Part shown: positions 37,058-46,598 of the stretch, piece by piece
Layout: the number at the start of each line of letters is the position of its first letter
How positions within the stretch are numbered: position 1 is the stretch's first letter
Assembly (NCBI GenBank): GCA_965203255.1
Contig: OZ241882.1
Location: forward strand, 2,418,001 to 2,482,000
Reading direction: 5' to 3'
Length of the DNA stretch: 64,000 nucleotides
DNA from: JAPOUP01 sp965203255
GTDB lineage: Bacteria > Pseudomonadota > Alphaproteobacteria > Rhodobacterales > Rhodobacteraceae
Notes under the pieces: generated by a model
What the model was told of the DNA's origin: nothing
The model's database searches: none
Seen by the model: only the letters and a program-made list of their open reading frames with translations
Position numbers and translations under genes: made by a program

Positions 37058-38259
37058 GCTCTCCCGCTCCTGTCCTCGCGATGATCCGGTTCTGAAAACC
37101 CAGGCATCCATCCAGGACCCGGGAGACGGACGGGAGGGCGGGCCGACCACGCTTCCGGACGGATCCGCAGCTGCGATCCAAGGCGGTATCGGTCCAGCCC
37201 GTCCTGCGGGGCAGGGCCCCGCACCGCCGCCGCCGGTAGTGACCGACGGCGGCGGCCCCGACACAGGAATGACCCGGAGGGACGGCAGAAGGCAACAGGC
37301 ATGTTTTCCACAGAAAAACGCGCCAAATTTTTCCACAGCCACCACCTCCGTTCATTTCTGATTCTCTGAACATACGAGGCGGGCGGCGGGCTGTTCCTGC
37401 TGCTGCGGCGCCGCGGCAGGAAGCCGAACTGGCGAGGCGGCAGGCACTCGGGCCGGGGCCACATCCCGGGCCGGGTGGACATCTCCGAGCGGCCGGAGGA
37501 GGTGGAGAGGAAGGAGCGTGTCGGCGACTGGGAGGCGGACACGATCATCGGGAAAGGCCACAGCGGGGCGGTGGTCTCCCTTGTGGACAGGGCCTCGAAA
37601 TACACGTGTTCACGGAGGGTTGACCGACGCACCTCGGCCGCGGTCTCCGCCGCGATGGTGGATCTCCTCCGGCCTTCCGCCGCGCCCGTCCACACGATCA
37701 CGGCGGACAACGGGAAGGAGTTCGCGGGCCACGCCGGCGTCGCGGCGGAGCTCGGGGCCGGGTTCTATTTCGCCACCCCCTACCATTCCTGGGAGCGTGG
37801 CCTGAACGAGCACACCAACGGGCTGGTGCGGCAGTACCTGCCGAAGGGGACGGACCTCCGCGCGGTCACCGACGCGGAGGTGAGGGCGGTGCAGGACCGC
37901 CTGAACGCGCGTCCGCGCCGGGCGCTGGGCTACCGGACGCCCGCCGAGGTGCTGCACAAGGCCCGCCCTCCCTGAAGCCGCGCGACCGCCTCCCGCCGGC
38001 GCGCAGGAAGGGGGTGGACAGGATTTCGCCGTCGCGTCCATCCGGGCTCCGGTCGGGCTGCGCCCTCCCTGCGCCCGGACGGACGCGACCCGACCCGGCG
38101 GTGGCGTTGCGCCGCCCGGGCTGAAACGCAACGGCTTTCCGCCGCCGACGGAGCGCCGATGCCAGAATTCACTCCTGCATAAAAAGACACTTGACGCGGC
38201 CCAGCCTCAATCACGGACCATGAGCAATCAGGCAGGAAACAACTTGCATAACAAGGATA

Positions 38260-38500
38260 TCCATCCGAATCGACGTGATCCCCAACCAGCACGGAACCAG
38301 GGCCGTCCTCCTCAGAACGACATGGTGAGAGGGGCGGCGCGTGCGCCACCGCACCGTCGCCAACCTTTCCGACCTCGATTCCGCCTCCAAACTCGCCACC
38401 GCCAGGGCGTTCGATCCGGAGACCGCGTCGACAAGCCTCGGAACCCTGCTCAGGCTCGGCCCCGTCACCGGCAACGAGATGCCCGACTGGCTGCTGTAGC
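38260..38500 (+). pseudogene. N-terminal remnant of an IS1634-like transposase
   Basis: In shifting frames the plus strand reads IRIDVIPNQHGTRAVLLRTTW, then RVRHRTVANLSDLD, the conserved start of IS1634/IS4-type transposases (normally ...PNRNSRPAVLLRESYREGGKVRKRTLANLS). An internal frameshift, a stop near 38498 and loss of the catalytic domain make it non-functional. It closes the IS pile-up downstream of dnaJ. Confidence 0.5.
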
Positions 38501-38834
38501 GCCAGCCCTGGATCGCGCGGAGCCTAGCCGGCCGCTGCCTGACGGGCGCTTTGACCATTGATCACCTAATCACTGGACAATTGCGCTTCCGGTTCCGTCA
38601 GGTGCGGAGATCCGTCCGCCGCGGTCACGTCGGTTCCGGATCGCCTGTCAGTGGTGGTTCCGGGCGTTCATGCGTTCCGTGCGAGATCGGGATGCAGTGC
38701 GCTTGCCGCGCCGTTCGCCTCGATCCGCTCCAGGCCAAAAGCCGTCCTTATGCATCCGGTCATTTGCGCGGCGCCTGACCCCTACGCCCGCGCTGTCTAC
38801 ACTCCTGCAGTAGGCCCGGACTCGGCAACAACCC
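38501..38834. other. intergenic region downstream of secA
   Basis: About 330 bases between the IS1634-like remnant and the secA stop. No gene recognised and no clear terminator seen. Confidence 0.35.
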
Positions 38835-41528
38835 TTAGGAAGGCCGGCCGTGGCAATGCTTGAACTTGCGTCCTGACCCGCAGGGGCAAGGCGTGTTGCG
38901 GCCCGGATTGCCCCAGGTCGACCGGTCATTTGGATCGAATGCCCTCGCTTCGACATCCCGTCTGGACGGGGGACCCGCCGCAGCCGCCCGCTGGATCGCC
39001 TGCTGCCTGGCCGTCATCTGCCGCAGCATCGCTTCACGTTCCTCATCGGTCATCGGGCGGATATGGCTGAGCTTCTGTGTTACGTCCTCACGCAGAGTGT
39101 TCAGGAGGCCTTCGAACAATTGGAAGCCTTCCGTCTTGAACTCATTCAACGGATCGCGTTGTGCATAGCCCCGGAAACCAACAACGGAACGCAGGTGCTC
39201 GAGCCGAAGGAGATGTTCGCGCCATCTGGAGTCGATCGTCTGCAGGAGCATCTGCTTTTCGATCGAACGCATGTTCTCAGACCCAAACTGGACAGCTTTC
39301 GCCGCCATCATCTCATCAGCTGCCCTGTAAAGCCGCCTGCGGATATCCTCGTCGTCGACGCCATCTTCCTCGACCCAGTCCAACACACCCGACTCCAGAC
39401 CGCACTTTTCCCGAAGCGAGGAATGAAGTCCTTCCGCATCCCATTGTTCAGCATATGTCTTCGGAGGAATGAATCGGTCCACCAGATCGTCGATCACCTG
39501 ATGTCGCATGTCCTCAACGATCTCCGCAAGATCCTGGGCTTCCATGATTTCGCGACGCTGACTGAAAATGACCTTCCTTTGGTCGTTCATAACGTCGTCG
39601 AACTTCAGCAGCTGCTTTCTTATGTCGAAATTGCGTGCCTCGACCTTACCCTGTGCCTTCTCAAGCGATTTGTTGACCCACGGATGGACAATCGCCTCGC
39701 CTTCCTTCATTCCAAGCGTCTTGAGCATCTTGTCGAGGCGTTCAGACCCGAAAATCCGCATCAGGTCGTCTTCAAGACTGAGATAGAAGGCAGACCTGCC
39801 CGGATCGCCCTGCCGTCCGGATCGCCCGCGTAGCTGATTGTCAATTCGACGGCTCTCGTGGCGCTCCGTCGCCAGGACGAACAGCCCCCCAGCCGCTATC
39901 ACTTTCTCTTTCTCGTCACCGTGTTCGCTTTCAATCCTTGCCCGCACTTCGTCTGGACTGGCATCGGGGTCAGCGGCCAGAGCCTCCAGCACCTTCATTT
40001 CCACGTTTCCGCCCAGTTGGATGTCAGTGCCTCGGCCAGCCATATTGGTGGCGATCGTAATGGCGCCAAGCTTGCCAGCATCGGCAACGATCTGTGCCTC
40101 CTTCTCATGCTGCCGGGCATTGAGGACATTGTGCGGCAGCTTCTCGGCCTTTAGCAGGCCCGACAGATGCTCGGACTTCTCGATGCTCGTGGTTCCGACG
40201 AGCACGGGTTGGCCCGCACTGTGGGCCTTCTTGATCTCTTCAAGAATCGCCTCATACTTTTCGTCCTTGGTCCGGTAGACCGAATCGTGCTCGTCGTTGC
40301 GCACAACGGGCATGTTTGTCGGCACTTCCAGGACGCCCAGGCCGTAAATCTCACTGAACTCATCGGCTTCGGTTGCCGCAGTGCCCGTCATACCGGCCAA
40401 GTTCTCATAGAGGCGGAAGTAGTTCTGAAAGGTTACGCTTGCCAGCGTGACATTCTCGGCCTGGATTCTGCACCCTTCCTTCGCCTCTATGGCCTGATGG
40501 AGACCATCGGAAAGCCTGCGTCCGGCCATCATCCGGCCCGTGAACTCGTCGATGAGAACAACCTCACCGTTGCGGACAATATAATCCTTGTCCTTGGTAA
40601 AGAGCTTGTGCGCCCGAAGGCCCTGATTGACGTGATGTACAATGGTCGTCGCCTCTGGATCGTACAACGAATGGTCTTCCGGCAGTATCCCAGCTTCGCG
40701 AAGTCTCTGCTCCAGAAATTCGTTGCCTTCGTCGGTGTAGGTGACGTTGCGCGTCTTTTCATCAAGGGTGAAATGCCCGCCCTGCACCTCCGGAATGATC
40801 CCATCAATGGTCTGGTAAAGTTCAGAGCGGTCCTGGGCTGGGCCCGAGATGATCAAAGGCGTCCGGGCCTCATCGATCAGGATCGAATCCACTTCATCGA
40901 TTATCGCAAAATGGTGGTCACGCTGGAACATCTCGGAAAGATCCGACTTCATGTTGTCGCGTAGATAATCGAATCCCAGTTCATTGTTGGTCGCGTAGGT
41001 AATGTCACAGGCATAGGCCGCGCGCTTCTCGTCTTCAGGTTGGTTGGGATAGACCACACCAGTGGTCATACCCAACGCAGCATAGACTTTGCCCATCCAT
41101 TCCGCGTCACGCTTCGCAAGGTAGTCGTTGACAGTGACTATGTGGACGCCGCGCCCGGTCAGTGCGTTGAGATAGGCGGGAAGGGTCGCGACCAAGGTTT
41201 TCCCCTCACCCGTCTTCATTTCCGAGATGTTCCCCTGATGGAGGAACATGCCACCCATCAGCTGAACATCGAATGCCCGCAGACCCAGTGCCCGGCGGGC
41301 CGCTTCCCGGCAGTTGGCAAATGCCTCCGGAAGCAGGTCATCCAGGCTCTCGCCGTTTGCGACGCGTTTGGTGAATTCCTCGGTCTTCTGTTTGAGCTTT
41401 TCGTCAGACATCATCTCGAAATCCGCCTCGAGCGCATTGATCGTCTCGACTGTCGGGCGCGTCGCCTTGATTCTCCGGTCGTTTGGTGTGCCGAAGACCT
41501 TTTTTGCGAGTGTTCCAAAACCCAGCAT
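38835..41528 (-). CDS. secA: preprotein translocase ATPase SecA
   Basis: 897-aa motor that drives proteins through SecYEG. Walker A is MKTGEGKTL, with the DEAD-like IDEVDSILIDEARTPLIISG, helicase motif ATNMAGRGTDIQLGG and RGRSGRQGDPG. The C-terminal zinc-binding SecB site CPCGSGRKFKHCHG is complete. Homology starts at MLGFGTLAKKVFG, so ATG 41528 (after GGAAAGAGA) is the start, not the frame opening at 41585. A secreted peptidyl-prolyl isomerase gene is divergent, a common Rhodobacterales arrangement. Confidence 0.97.
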   Translation of the reverse strand: MLGFGTLAKKVFGTPNDRRIKATRPTVETINALEADFEMMSDEKLKQKTEEFTKRVANGESLDDLLPEAFANCREAARRALGLRAFDVQLMGGMFLHQGNISEMKTGEGKTLVATLPAYLNALTGRGVHIVTVNDYLAKRDAEWMGKVYAALGMTTGVVYPNQPEDEKRAAYACDITYATNNELGFDYLRDNMKSDLSEMFQRDHHFAIIDEVDSILIDEARTPLIISGPAQDRSELYQTIDGIIPEVQGGHFTLDEKTRNVTYTDEGNEFLEQRLREAGILPEDHSLYDPEATTIVHHVNQGLRAHKLFTKDKDYIVRNGEVVLIDEFTGRMMAGRRLSDGLHQAIEAKEGCRIQAENVTLASVTFQNYFRLYENLAGMTGTAATEADEFSEIYGLGVLEVPTNMPVVRNDEHDSVYRTKDEKYEAILEEIKKAHSAGQPVLVGTTSIEKSEHLSGLLKAEKLPHNVLNARQHEKEAQIVADAGKLGAITIATNMAGRGTDIQLGGNVEMKVLEALAADPDASPDEVRARIESEHGDEKEKVIAAGGLFVLATERHESRRIDNQLRGRSGRQGDPGRSAFYLSLEDDLMRIFGSERLDKMLKTLGMKEGEAIVHPWVNKSLEKAQGKVEARNFDIRKQLLKFDDVMNDQRKVIFSQRREIMEAQDLAEIVEDMRHQVIDDLVDRFIPPKTYAEQWDAEGLHSSLREKCGLESGVLDWVEEDGVDDEDIRRRLYRAADEMMAAKAVQFGSENMRSIEKQMLLQTIDSRWREHLLRLEHLRSVVGFRGYAQRDPLNEFKTEGFQLFEGLLNTLREDVTQKLSHIRPMTDEEREAMLRQMTARQQAIQRAAAAGPPSRRDVEARAFDPNDRSTWGNPGRNTPCPCGSGRKFKHCHGRPS

Positions 41529-41710
41529 TCTCTTTCCGCTCGGACTGTGATCTGACGTCAACGTGCGCGGCGGGTGCTTGCCCACCCCTGCGGTGGCCCA
41601 TACAAATGGCTTCAGGGAAGCGGCCGTTCACGCCTCATGGCGATGTAAGTTGCCGCGTCGACACTGTCAACGCCGGGGAACTGCCTTCGGAAACAGGAAG
41701 GATCAGGAAT

Positions 41711-42559
41711 ATGCCAAAACGGGGATCCCTGCTGCTTGCGGGTGCATTCGGACTGGCCATGGCAGCGCCCGTGGCCGCACAGGATATCACTGCCGACACG
41801 GTGGTCGCCACTGTCGGAAAGACCGACATAACACTTGGCCACATGATCGCCATGTCACAGAATCTAGACGAAGAGCAGCGCCGTCTGCCGCCGGAGGTGA
41901 TCTTTCAGGGGGTTCTGGAACGTCTGATCCAGCAGGAAGCGGTTAGCCAGACCCGCACCAGTCTCTCCAGACTAAGCGAACTCTACCTGGAAAACGAGCG
42001 CCGGTCACTACTTGCCAGAGAGGCCATTACCGACATCGCGGAAACAATTACGGTTTCTCCGGACGAGATTGAGAGAGCCTATGAGGCGCGCTATCAGGAA
42101 TATGGCCCGCCGCGGGAATTCAACGCCTCTCACATCCTGCTGGAGTCCGAGACGGAGGCCAGGGAAGTCCTGGGCGAACTCGAGGCCGGCGCGGATTTCG
42201 CTGAACTCGCCATGGAAAGGTCAACAGGGCCAAGCGGGCCGAATGGAGGCAATCTCGGCTGGTTTGGTTCAGGACAGATGGTGCCCGAATTTGAGAAGGC
42301 TGTTGCTGGCCTGGACAAGGGGCAGATCTCTGACCCCGTTCAGACCCAGTTCGGCTGGCACATCATAATTCTGAACGATGTCCGCGATGGGTCGGTCCCG
42401 ACTTTCGATGATGTGCAGGGTCAACTGCGACAGGAACTCTGGCAACAGAAACTGACCGCTGAGGTTCAGGCGATTGTCGAGGCGGCGCAGAAGGACCTCA
42501 CGAATCTCACCGGCATCGACCCGAGCGTTCTGGGCGACGGCACCCTGGTCAACAGGTAA
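41711..42559 (+). CDS. periplasmic parvulin-type peptidyl-prolyl isomerase
   Basis: 282-aa PpiC/SurA-like folding factor. Signal peptide at residues 1-24 (LLLAGAFGLAMAAPVAAQ, cleavage likely after AQ). An N-terminal helical chaperone part follows, then the rotamase domain at about 135-235: FNASHILLESETEAREVL, GPSGPNGGNLGWFGSGQMVP, TQFGWHIIIL. It helps outer-membrane and secreted proteins fold after Sec export, which fits its place beside secA. ATG 41711 has an upstream AGGA and gives the signal peptide immediately. Confidence 0.92.
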   Translation: MPKRGSLLLAGAFGLAMAAPVAAQDITADTVVATVGKTDITLGHMIAMSQNLDEEQRRLPPEVIFQGVLERLIQQEAVSQTRTSLSRLSELYLENERRSLLAREAITDIAETITVSPDEIERAYEARYQEYGPPREFNASHILLESETEAREVLGELEAGADFAELAMERSTGPSGPNGGNLGWFGSGQMVPEFEKAVAGLDKGQISDPVQTQFGWHIIILNDVRDGSVPTFDDVQGQLRQELWQQKLTAEVQAIVEAAQKDLTNLTGIDPSVLGDGTLVNR

Positions 42560-42575
42560 AACCTCACGGGGGCAG

Positions 42576-43877
42576 ATGATGGGATCAAGAACGAAGAAAA
42601 TCCGTAAACTCAAGCGTCAGTTGAAAGATCTTCGCGCGAAGCTTGACAAAGTGAGTGCGGCTTCGGTCTCACCTCTGGCGCCAAAGGGCGGATTCCCGGA
42701 GATTGCGCCAATACCGGGCGTTCGCCTAGCTACCCTTGCAGCGGGCGTACGATATGAAGGACGCCCTGACCTGATGCTTACGGAGCTCTCGCCGGGATCA
42801 ACCATCGCTGGAGTGTTCACACGCTCTTCCACCCGCTCAGCTTCGGTACTTGACTGCCAGGCGAAAATTGGTGGCGATAGCACCACTGGTGCTGCAATCA
42901 TCGTGAATTCCGGCAATGCAAACGCGTTCACCGGCTCGGATGGCAGGCAGGCAGTATCCGCGATCACCGGTACGGTCGCCAACACACTCAATGTGCCCGA
43001 AACGCGTGTGTTCTCCTGTTCAACGGGCGTAATCGGCGAACCGCTGCCACATGACCGGATCACCTCACGCCTGACCGAACTGAGGGAAGGGCTGGCTGCC
43101 GGTGGCTTCGAAGACGCGGCCGAGGCGATCATGACCACCGATACCTTTCCAAAAGGGGCGTTTCACGAAATCGTCCTGTCTGGACAGCGCGTCCGAATCG
43201 CCGGAATCGCAAAGGGGTCCGGAATGATCGCCCCGGATATGGCAACGACGCTTGCCTTTGTCTTCACTGACGCTCGAATTCCGCAGAGCGAGCTGCAGAG
43301 CATGCTGTCGCGACAGGTTGATTCAACCTTCAACAGCATTACGGTCGACAGCGACACCTCGACTTCAGACTCCCTGCTGTTGGTCGCGACGGGCCATAGC
43401 GGTGTCGATGCTTCGGCAAGAGGGGAATTCGAGAACGCCCTGCACGACGTCATTGCCGATCTTGCCTTGCAGGTGGTTCGGGATGGCGAAGGCGCAACAA
43501 AGCTGATCGAAGTCCGTGTGACTGGCGCCCGCAACGATGCGGATGCCCGTCGTGTAGCGATGGCAGTCGGCAATTCACCTTTGGTGAAGACCGCGATGGC
43601 GGGCGGGGACCCGAACTGGGGCCGCATCGTGATGGCGGTTGGGAAGTCCGGAGCTGAAGCTGACCGTGATACGCTGTCAATCCGCTTCGGTGATATCGCC
43701 GTCGCGGAGAATGGCTGGGTCTCGCCGACTTACCGCGAGCGGCAGGGTGTCGAATACATGAAGAATGATGAGCTCGAAATCCACGTTGATCTTGGGCTAG
43801 GTCGCGGAGCCTCAAGGATCTGGACCTGCGACCTAACTCACGGCTATGTGTCGCTAAACGCTGCATACCGATCGTGA
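42576..43877 (+). CDS. argJ: bifunctional glutamate N-acetyltransferase/amino-acid acetyltransferase
   Basis: 433-aa ornithine acetyltransferase of arginine biosynthesis, moving the acetyl group from acetylornithine to glutamate. It self-cleaves before the nucleophilic Thr in APDMATTLAFVFTD. Other signatures: VNSGNANAFTG, STGVIGEPLP, SGMIAPD and AGGDPNWGRI. Tandem ATGs (42576, 42579) follow CACGGGGGCAG. The first 45 residues are a basic extension (KKIRKLKRQLKDLRAKL) before the normal start of the fold. It overlaps mutT by GTGA. Confidence 0.93.
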   Translation: MMGSRTKKIRKLKRQLKDLRAKLDKVSAASVSPLAPKGGFPEIAPIPGVRLATLAAGVRYEGRPDLMLTELSPGSTIAGVFTRSSTRSASVLDCQAKIGGDSTTGAAIIVNSGNANAFTGSDGRQAVSAITGTVANTLNVPETRVFSCSTGVIGEPLPHDRITSRLTELREGLAAGGFEDAAEAIMTTDTFPKGAFHEIVLSGQRVRIAGIAKGSGMIAPDMATTLAFVFTDARIPQSELQSMLSRQVDSTFNSITVDSDTSTSDSLLLVATGHSGVDASARGEFENALHDVIADLALQVVRDGEGATKLIEVRVTGARNDADARRVAMAVGNSPLVKTAMAGGDPNWGRIVMAVGKSGAEADRDTLSIRFGDIAVAENGWVSPTYRERQGVEYMKNDELEIHVDLGLGRGASRIWTCDLTHGYVSLNAAYRS

Positions 43878-44272
43878 AGGTGGTCCTTGTTTCCGCCGTC
43901 GCACTGATTGACTGTGACGGGCGGATTCTGCTCGCACAGCGTCCCGAAGGAAAGGCGATGGCCGGTCTCTGGGAGTTTCCGGGCGGAAAGGTCGAATTCG
44001 GCGAAACGCCAGAGCAGGCATTGATTCGCGAACTTCGCGAAGAGCTTGGCATCGACACTTGGGCCAGCTGCCTCGCTCCGCTGACGTTCGCCAGCCATAG
44101 CTACAGGAACTTTCACCTGCTCATGCCGCTGTTTGCCTGCCGTAAATGGGAGGGAGTGGCACGACCCCAGGAAGGACAGAAGCTCAGATGGGTGCCCGTA
44201 GCGGCACTGGGAGAGTATCCAATGCCACCCGCCGATACCCCACTTATTCCAGTTCTGCGCGACTGGCTTTAG
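43874..44272 (+). CDS. mutT: (deoxy)nucleoside triphosphate pyrophosphohydrolase, MutT type
   Basis: 132-aa Nudix hydrolase that removes 8-oxo-dGTP from the nucleotide pool. The Nudix box is complete: GGKVEFGETPEQALIRELRE followed by ELGI. It begins WEFPGGK in the typical MutT context. GTG start at 43874 overlaps the argJ stop, and the order argJ-mutT is common in Rhodobacterales. Confidence 0.93.
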   Translation: MKVVLVSAVALIDCDGRILLAQRPEGKAMAGLWEFPGGKVEFGETPEQALIRELREELGIDTWASCLAPLTFASHSYRNFHLLMPLFACRKWEGVARPQEGQKLRWVPVAALGEYPMPPADTPLIPVLRDWL

Positions 44273-44397
44273 CCGGAAGCCCATCCGGCACGACCTCCAG
44301 GTATCCTTGCCGCACCAGTTTGGAACAGGTCCAATTCAGACAGCCTGCGGCATCCCACATCTCAGGAAAGGGGCGGGCCTGTTCGTCCAGCCAATCA

Positions 44398-45513
44398 TCA
44401 TGTCGTAATCCGACGCACCGCTCCAACCTCGACTTCGCGACCGGAAACCCGCGACTCGATCGCGGCAAAGGCGAGTGCAAGCGACCGAAGGTTTTCGGTA
44501 GCACCGTTCGATGGCTCCCGATCTTCCTCTATCGCACAGATGAGTTCGCCCATCGTGCCCCGGAATCCATCGTTGAACCACAAGCCTTCCAACACCGGTC
44601 GGGCAACACCGTTGGACGAAGTCAGCTTCAGGGCCTGAGAGCCAAGGTCCGGCCCATCACTCAAGATACTGCCTTCCGTTCCCGCGATGAAACTCGCGTC
44701 GCGGGCTCCATGTGCAACGGATCCGTCAAAGACGAGGGACGCCTGGCCACCGTCAAGTCGAACCAAGGCCTGGGCCAGCAGTGGCGCATTGGCCGTCTGA
44801 CCAGGCGCACGGGTGGAAGAGGCAAACACACTTTGCACCCGGTCTCCAACCACCGACACGATAAAGTCGAACCAATGGATTCCGAAATCATACAGGATCA
44901 GCTCCTCCATCTGGTCGAACGCGGTTCCCGAAACCCACCCGTGGTTCCAATGCACCGAGGTATGCGCCGAGATGACATCACCGATGAGTCCTTTACGGGT
45001 GGTTTCCCGCATATAGGCCATATGCGGTGCCCATCGACCGTTTTGGTTAACGGCGAGCCTAGCTCCGTGATCCTTGGCCATCCGCACCAGACGTTCACCA
45101 TCATCCAAGTCCAGAACGAATGGTTTCTGCGACAGGACGTGCTTTCCCGCTCTGAGTGAAGCCTCGATTAACGGCAGTCGGTCTCCGGGATGCGGCGTGA
45201 GGTCCACAATTCCAACTTCAGGATCATCCAGAAGCGTCCGCCAATCCTCTGTTATGCGTGATGACGGGCTGTATTCAGCTGCCCGAGCTTCAGCCTTTGA
45301 CCGGGTTCGGCTGCAGATCCATTTCACTTCCCATCCAGCGGTTCGATATGCGTCAAGATGGCTGGCTGCGATTCCACCGGCACCGATCAGCCCGATTTTT
45401 GGTGTCGGACCCTTCGGAATTGGCGGGCGGTACGGTAGATCAGGCGCTTCAATGTCGGGTAGTTCGGCCGACTTCAGAGCATAGGTATCCGTGTCCGGCA
45501 TTTCATCGGTCAT
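44398..45513 (-). CDS. Gfo/Idh/MocA family oxidoreductase (last gene of sugar cluster)
   Basis: 371-aa NAD(P)-dependent sugar or inositol dehydrogenase. The Rossmann motif GLIGAGGIAASHLDAY is preceded by an unusual 38-residue N-terminal extension. The catalytic region AGKHVLSQKPFVLDLDDG holds the usual Lys of the EKP motif, here as QKP. Its ATG overlaps the stop of the upstream oxidoreductase (ATGA). It is one of three members of this family in the cluster, suggesting successive oxidation and epimerisation of one sugar. Substrate unknown. Confidence 0.85.
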   Translation of the reverse strand: MTDEMPDTDTYALKSAELPDIEAPDLPYRPPIPKGPTPKIGLIGAGGIAASHLDAYRTAGWEVKWICSRTRSKAEARAAEYSPSSRITEDWRTLLDDPEVGIVDLTPHPGDRLPLIEASLRAGKHVLSQKPFVLDLDDGERLVRMAKDHGARLAVNQNGRWAPHMAYMRETTRKGLIGDVISAHTSVHWNHGWVSGTAFDQMEELILYDFGIHWFDFIVSVVGDRVQSVFASSTRAPGQTANAPLLAQALVRLDGGQASLVFDGSVAHGARDASFIAGTEGSILSDGPDLGSQALKLTSSNGVARPVLEGLWFNDGFRGTMGELICAIEEDREPSNGATENLRSLALAFAAIESRVSGREVEVGAVRRITT

Positions 45514-46586
45514 CGAACCAGTTCCATCGTCCGTTTTTCGGAAGCCGACCGAACCGCCGTGTCTACCAAGCGCTGCGCCGTCAGGCAGAGAGTCGGATCC
45601 AGTGGCCCGCCGATTGGTTTGCCGCGAGAGATGCAGTCGATGAAGTACTCGATTCCATTGCGCCGCCCTTCCGGAAGGGCATCGACTGGAACAGGATGCG
45701 GTTCCGGGTGATCACGGGTCTGTAGCGTAACGTGGTCAGCGTAGTCATATGACGATAGAGTGCCATCAGACCCGACGAATACAAAGCCGCATTTTGGCTG
45801 CGGCTGGATCGCCCAGGGATCGGTGAACGTTCCCCACCGTGTTTCCATTTTCGAGAGCCCGCGGGCGTAGCGGCATACAGCGATAGCATGTTGGTCAACT
45901 TCGATTCCCGGAGTCCCATCCACTGTGCAAGTGACTTCATACGGTGCTTCGCCATTCATGTACCATGTGCCGAGTGTCGCACCGTAACCGAGATAGTCGA
46001 GCAGACTTCCTCCGCCAGAGGCCTTCCTATACCACCAGGATGTCGGTTTCTGGCGTTCGACTTCCTCTGGGCTGACCTCAACTTTGTCCGCAAGATGGTA
46101 AAGCGGACCACGGTTGCCTCCGTAGGAATGCATCTCGATCAGCTGTCCGATCAGGCCTTCATCGATCAACCGCTTTGCCGTTACATGGCTCTCGACCCAA
46201 GCCAACGGCCAGTTAATCGCCATAACCCTGTCGGTGCCTTCCATGGCAGCGATCATCCGCCGTGCGTCGTCAACTGATGCAGCGAAAGGCTTTTCGACAA
46301 ACACGTGCACTCCATGCGGAGCGAGACGCTCGGTGTATCTGGCGTGATTGGCGGTCGCTGCACATAGAATTGCCATGTCGTAGGGGCCAGCGGCCATGCA
46401 GCTGTCAAAGTCGGTGAACACCCTGTCGGGTGAAATCGAGAACGCCTCCACGGCATCCCGCATCCTGAGTGGATCCGGATCGAATATTCCGGCGATCTCG
46501 GCCTTATCGTGTTCGGCGACCTGACGCAGAAGGTCACCCATATGCATATGGTCGAAACTCACTCCAACAATCCTGAAACGCTTCAT
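45510..46586 (-). CDS. Gfo/Idh/MocA family oxidoreductase
   Basis: 358-aa oxidoreductase with N-terminal Rossmann fold (RIVGVSFDHMHMGDLLRQ, an atypical glycine-poor loop) and the catalytic HVFVEKPFAASVDDAR. ATG 46586 is preceded by the very strong ribosome site GGGAGGTGATC. It lies 12 bases after the permease and overlaps the next oxidoreductase. The altered nucleotide loop may mean a different cofactor preference. Confidence 0.82.
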   Translation of the reverse strand: MKRFRIVGVSFDHMHMGDLLRQVAEHDKAEIAGIFDPDPLRMRDAVEAFSISPDRVFTDFDSCMAAGPYDMAILCAATANHARYTERLAPHGVHVFVEKPFAASVDDARRMIAAMEGTDRVMAINWPLAWVESHVTAKRLIDEGLIGQLIEMHSYGGNRGPLYHLADKVEVSPEEVERQKPTSWWYRKASGGGSLLDYLGYGATLGTWYMNGEAPYEVTCTVDGTPGIEVDQHAIAVCRYARGLSKMETRWGTFTDPWAIQPQPKCGFVFVGSDGTLSSYDYADHVTLQTRDHPEPHPVPVDALPEGRRNGIEYFIDCISRGKPIGGPLDPTLCLTAQRLVDTAVRSASEKRTMELVR

Positions 46587-46598
46587 GATCACCTCCCA

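Larger units (their letters stand above)
35904..37378 (-). mobile_element. intact IS110-family element inside IS30
   Basis: A 1475-bp element delimited by the break and resumption of the IS30 frame (up to one or two ambiguous core bases). It contains an intact minus-strand transposase, 209 bases after the gene and 321 bases before it (37058-37378). The long upstream end is the usual place for a bridge RNA in IS110-group elements. A decayed copy of the same end is at 20317-20445. Confidence 0.8.
35535..37975 (+). pseudogene. IS30 family transposase split by IS110
   Basis: The 5' part (35535-35903) has the N-terminal helix-turn-helix: RHLTHEERCQIGALKESGLS and GRDRTTVWRELRRNG. It stops at ...EHVRADRK. 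The 3' part resumes in the same frame at 37379 (AGGGLFLLLRRRGRKPNWR) and carries the DDE catalytic core: DWEADTIIGKGH (Asp), ITADNGKEF (Asp) and YHSWERGLNEHTNGLVRQY (Glu). Joined, the 322-codon gene has no frameshift or stop, so precise loss of the IS110 would restore a normal-looking transposase. ATG 35535 follows AGAGGGAGACTGCC. Confidence 0.85.
35418..38125 (+). mobile_element. IS30-family element, interrupted by IS110
   Basis: The left end carries CCCTGAAGTGCAACACCAG (from about 35426), a sequence also found near 62669-62712 next to infB. The right end near 38098-38123 shows a weaker inverted match (GGCGTTGCGC). It encodes one transposase, split by the IS110 element at 35904-37378. Without the guest the element is about 1.23 kb. 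Boundaries are approximate. Confidence 0.6.
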
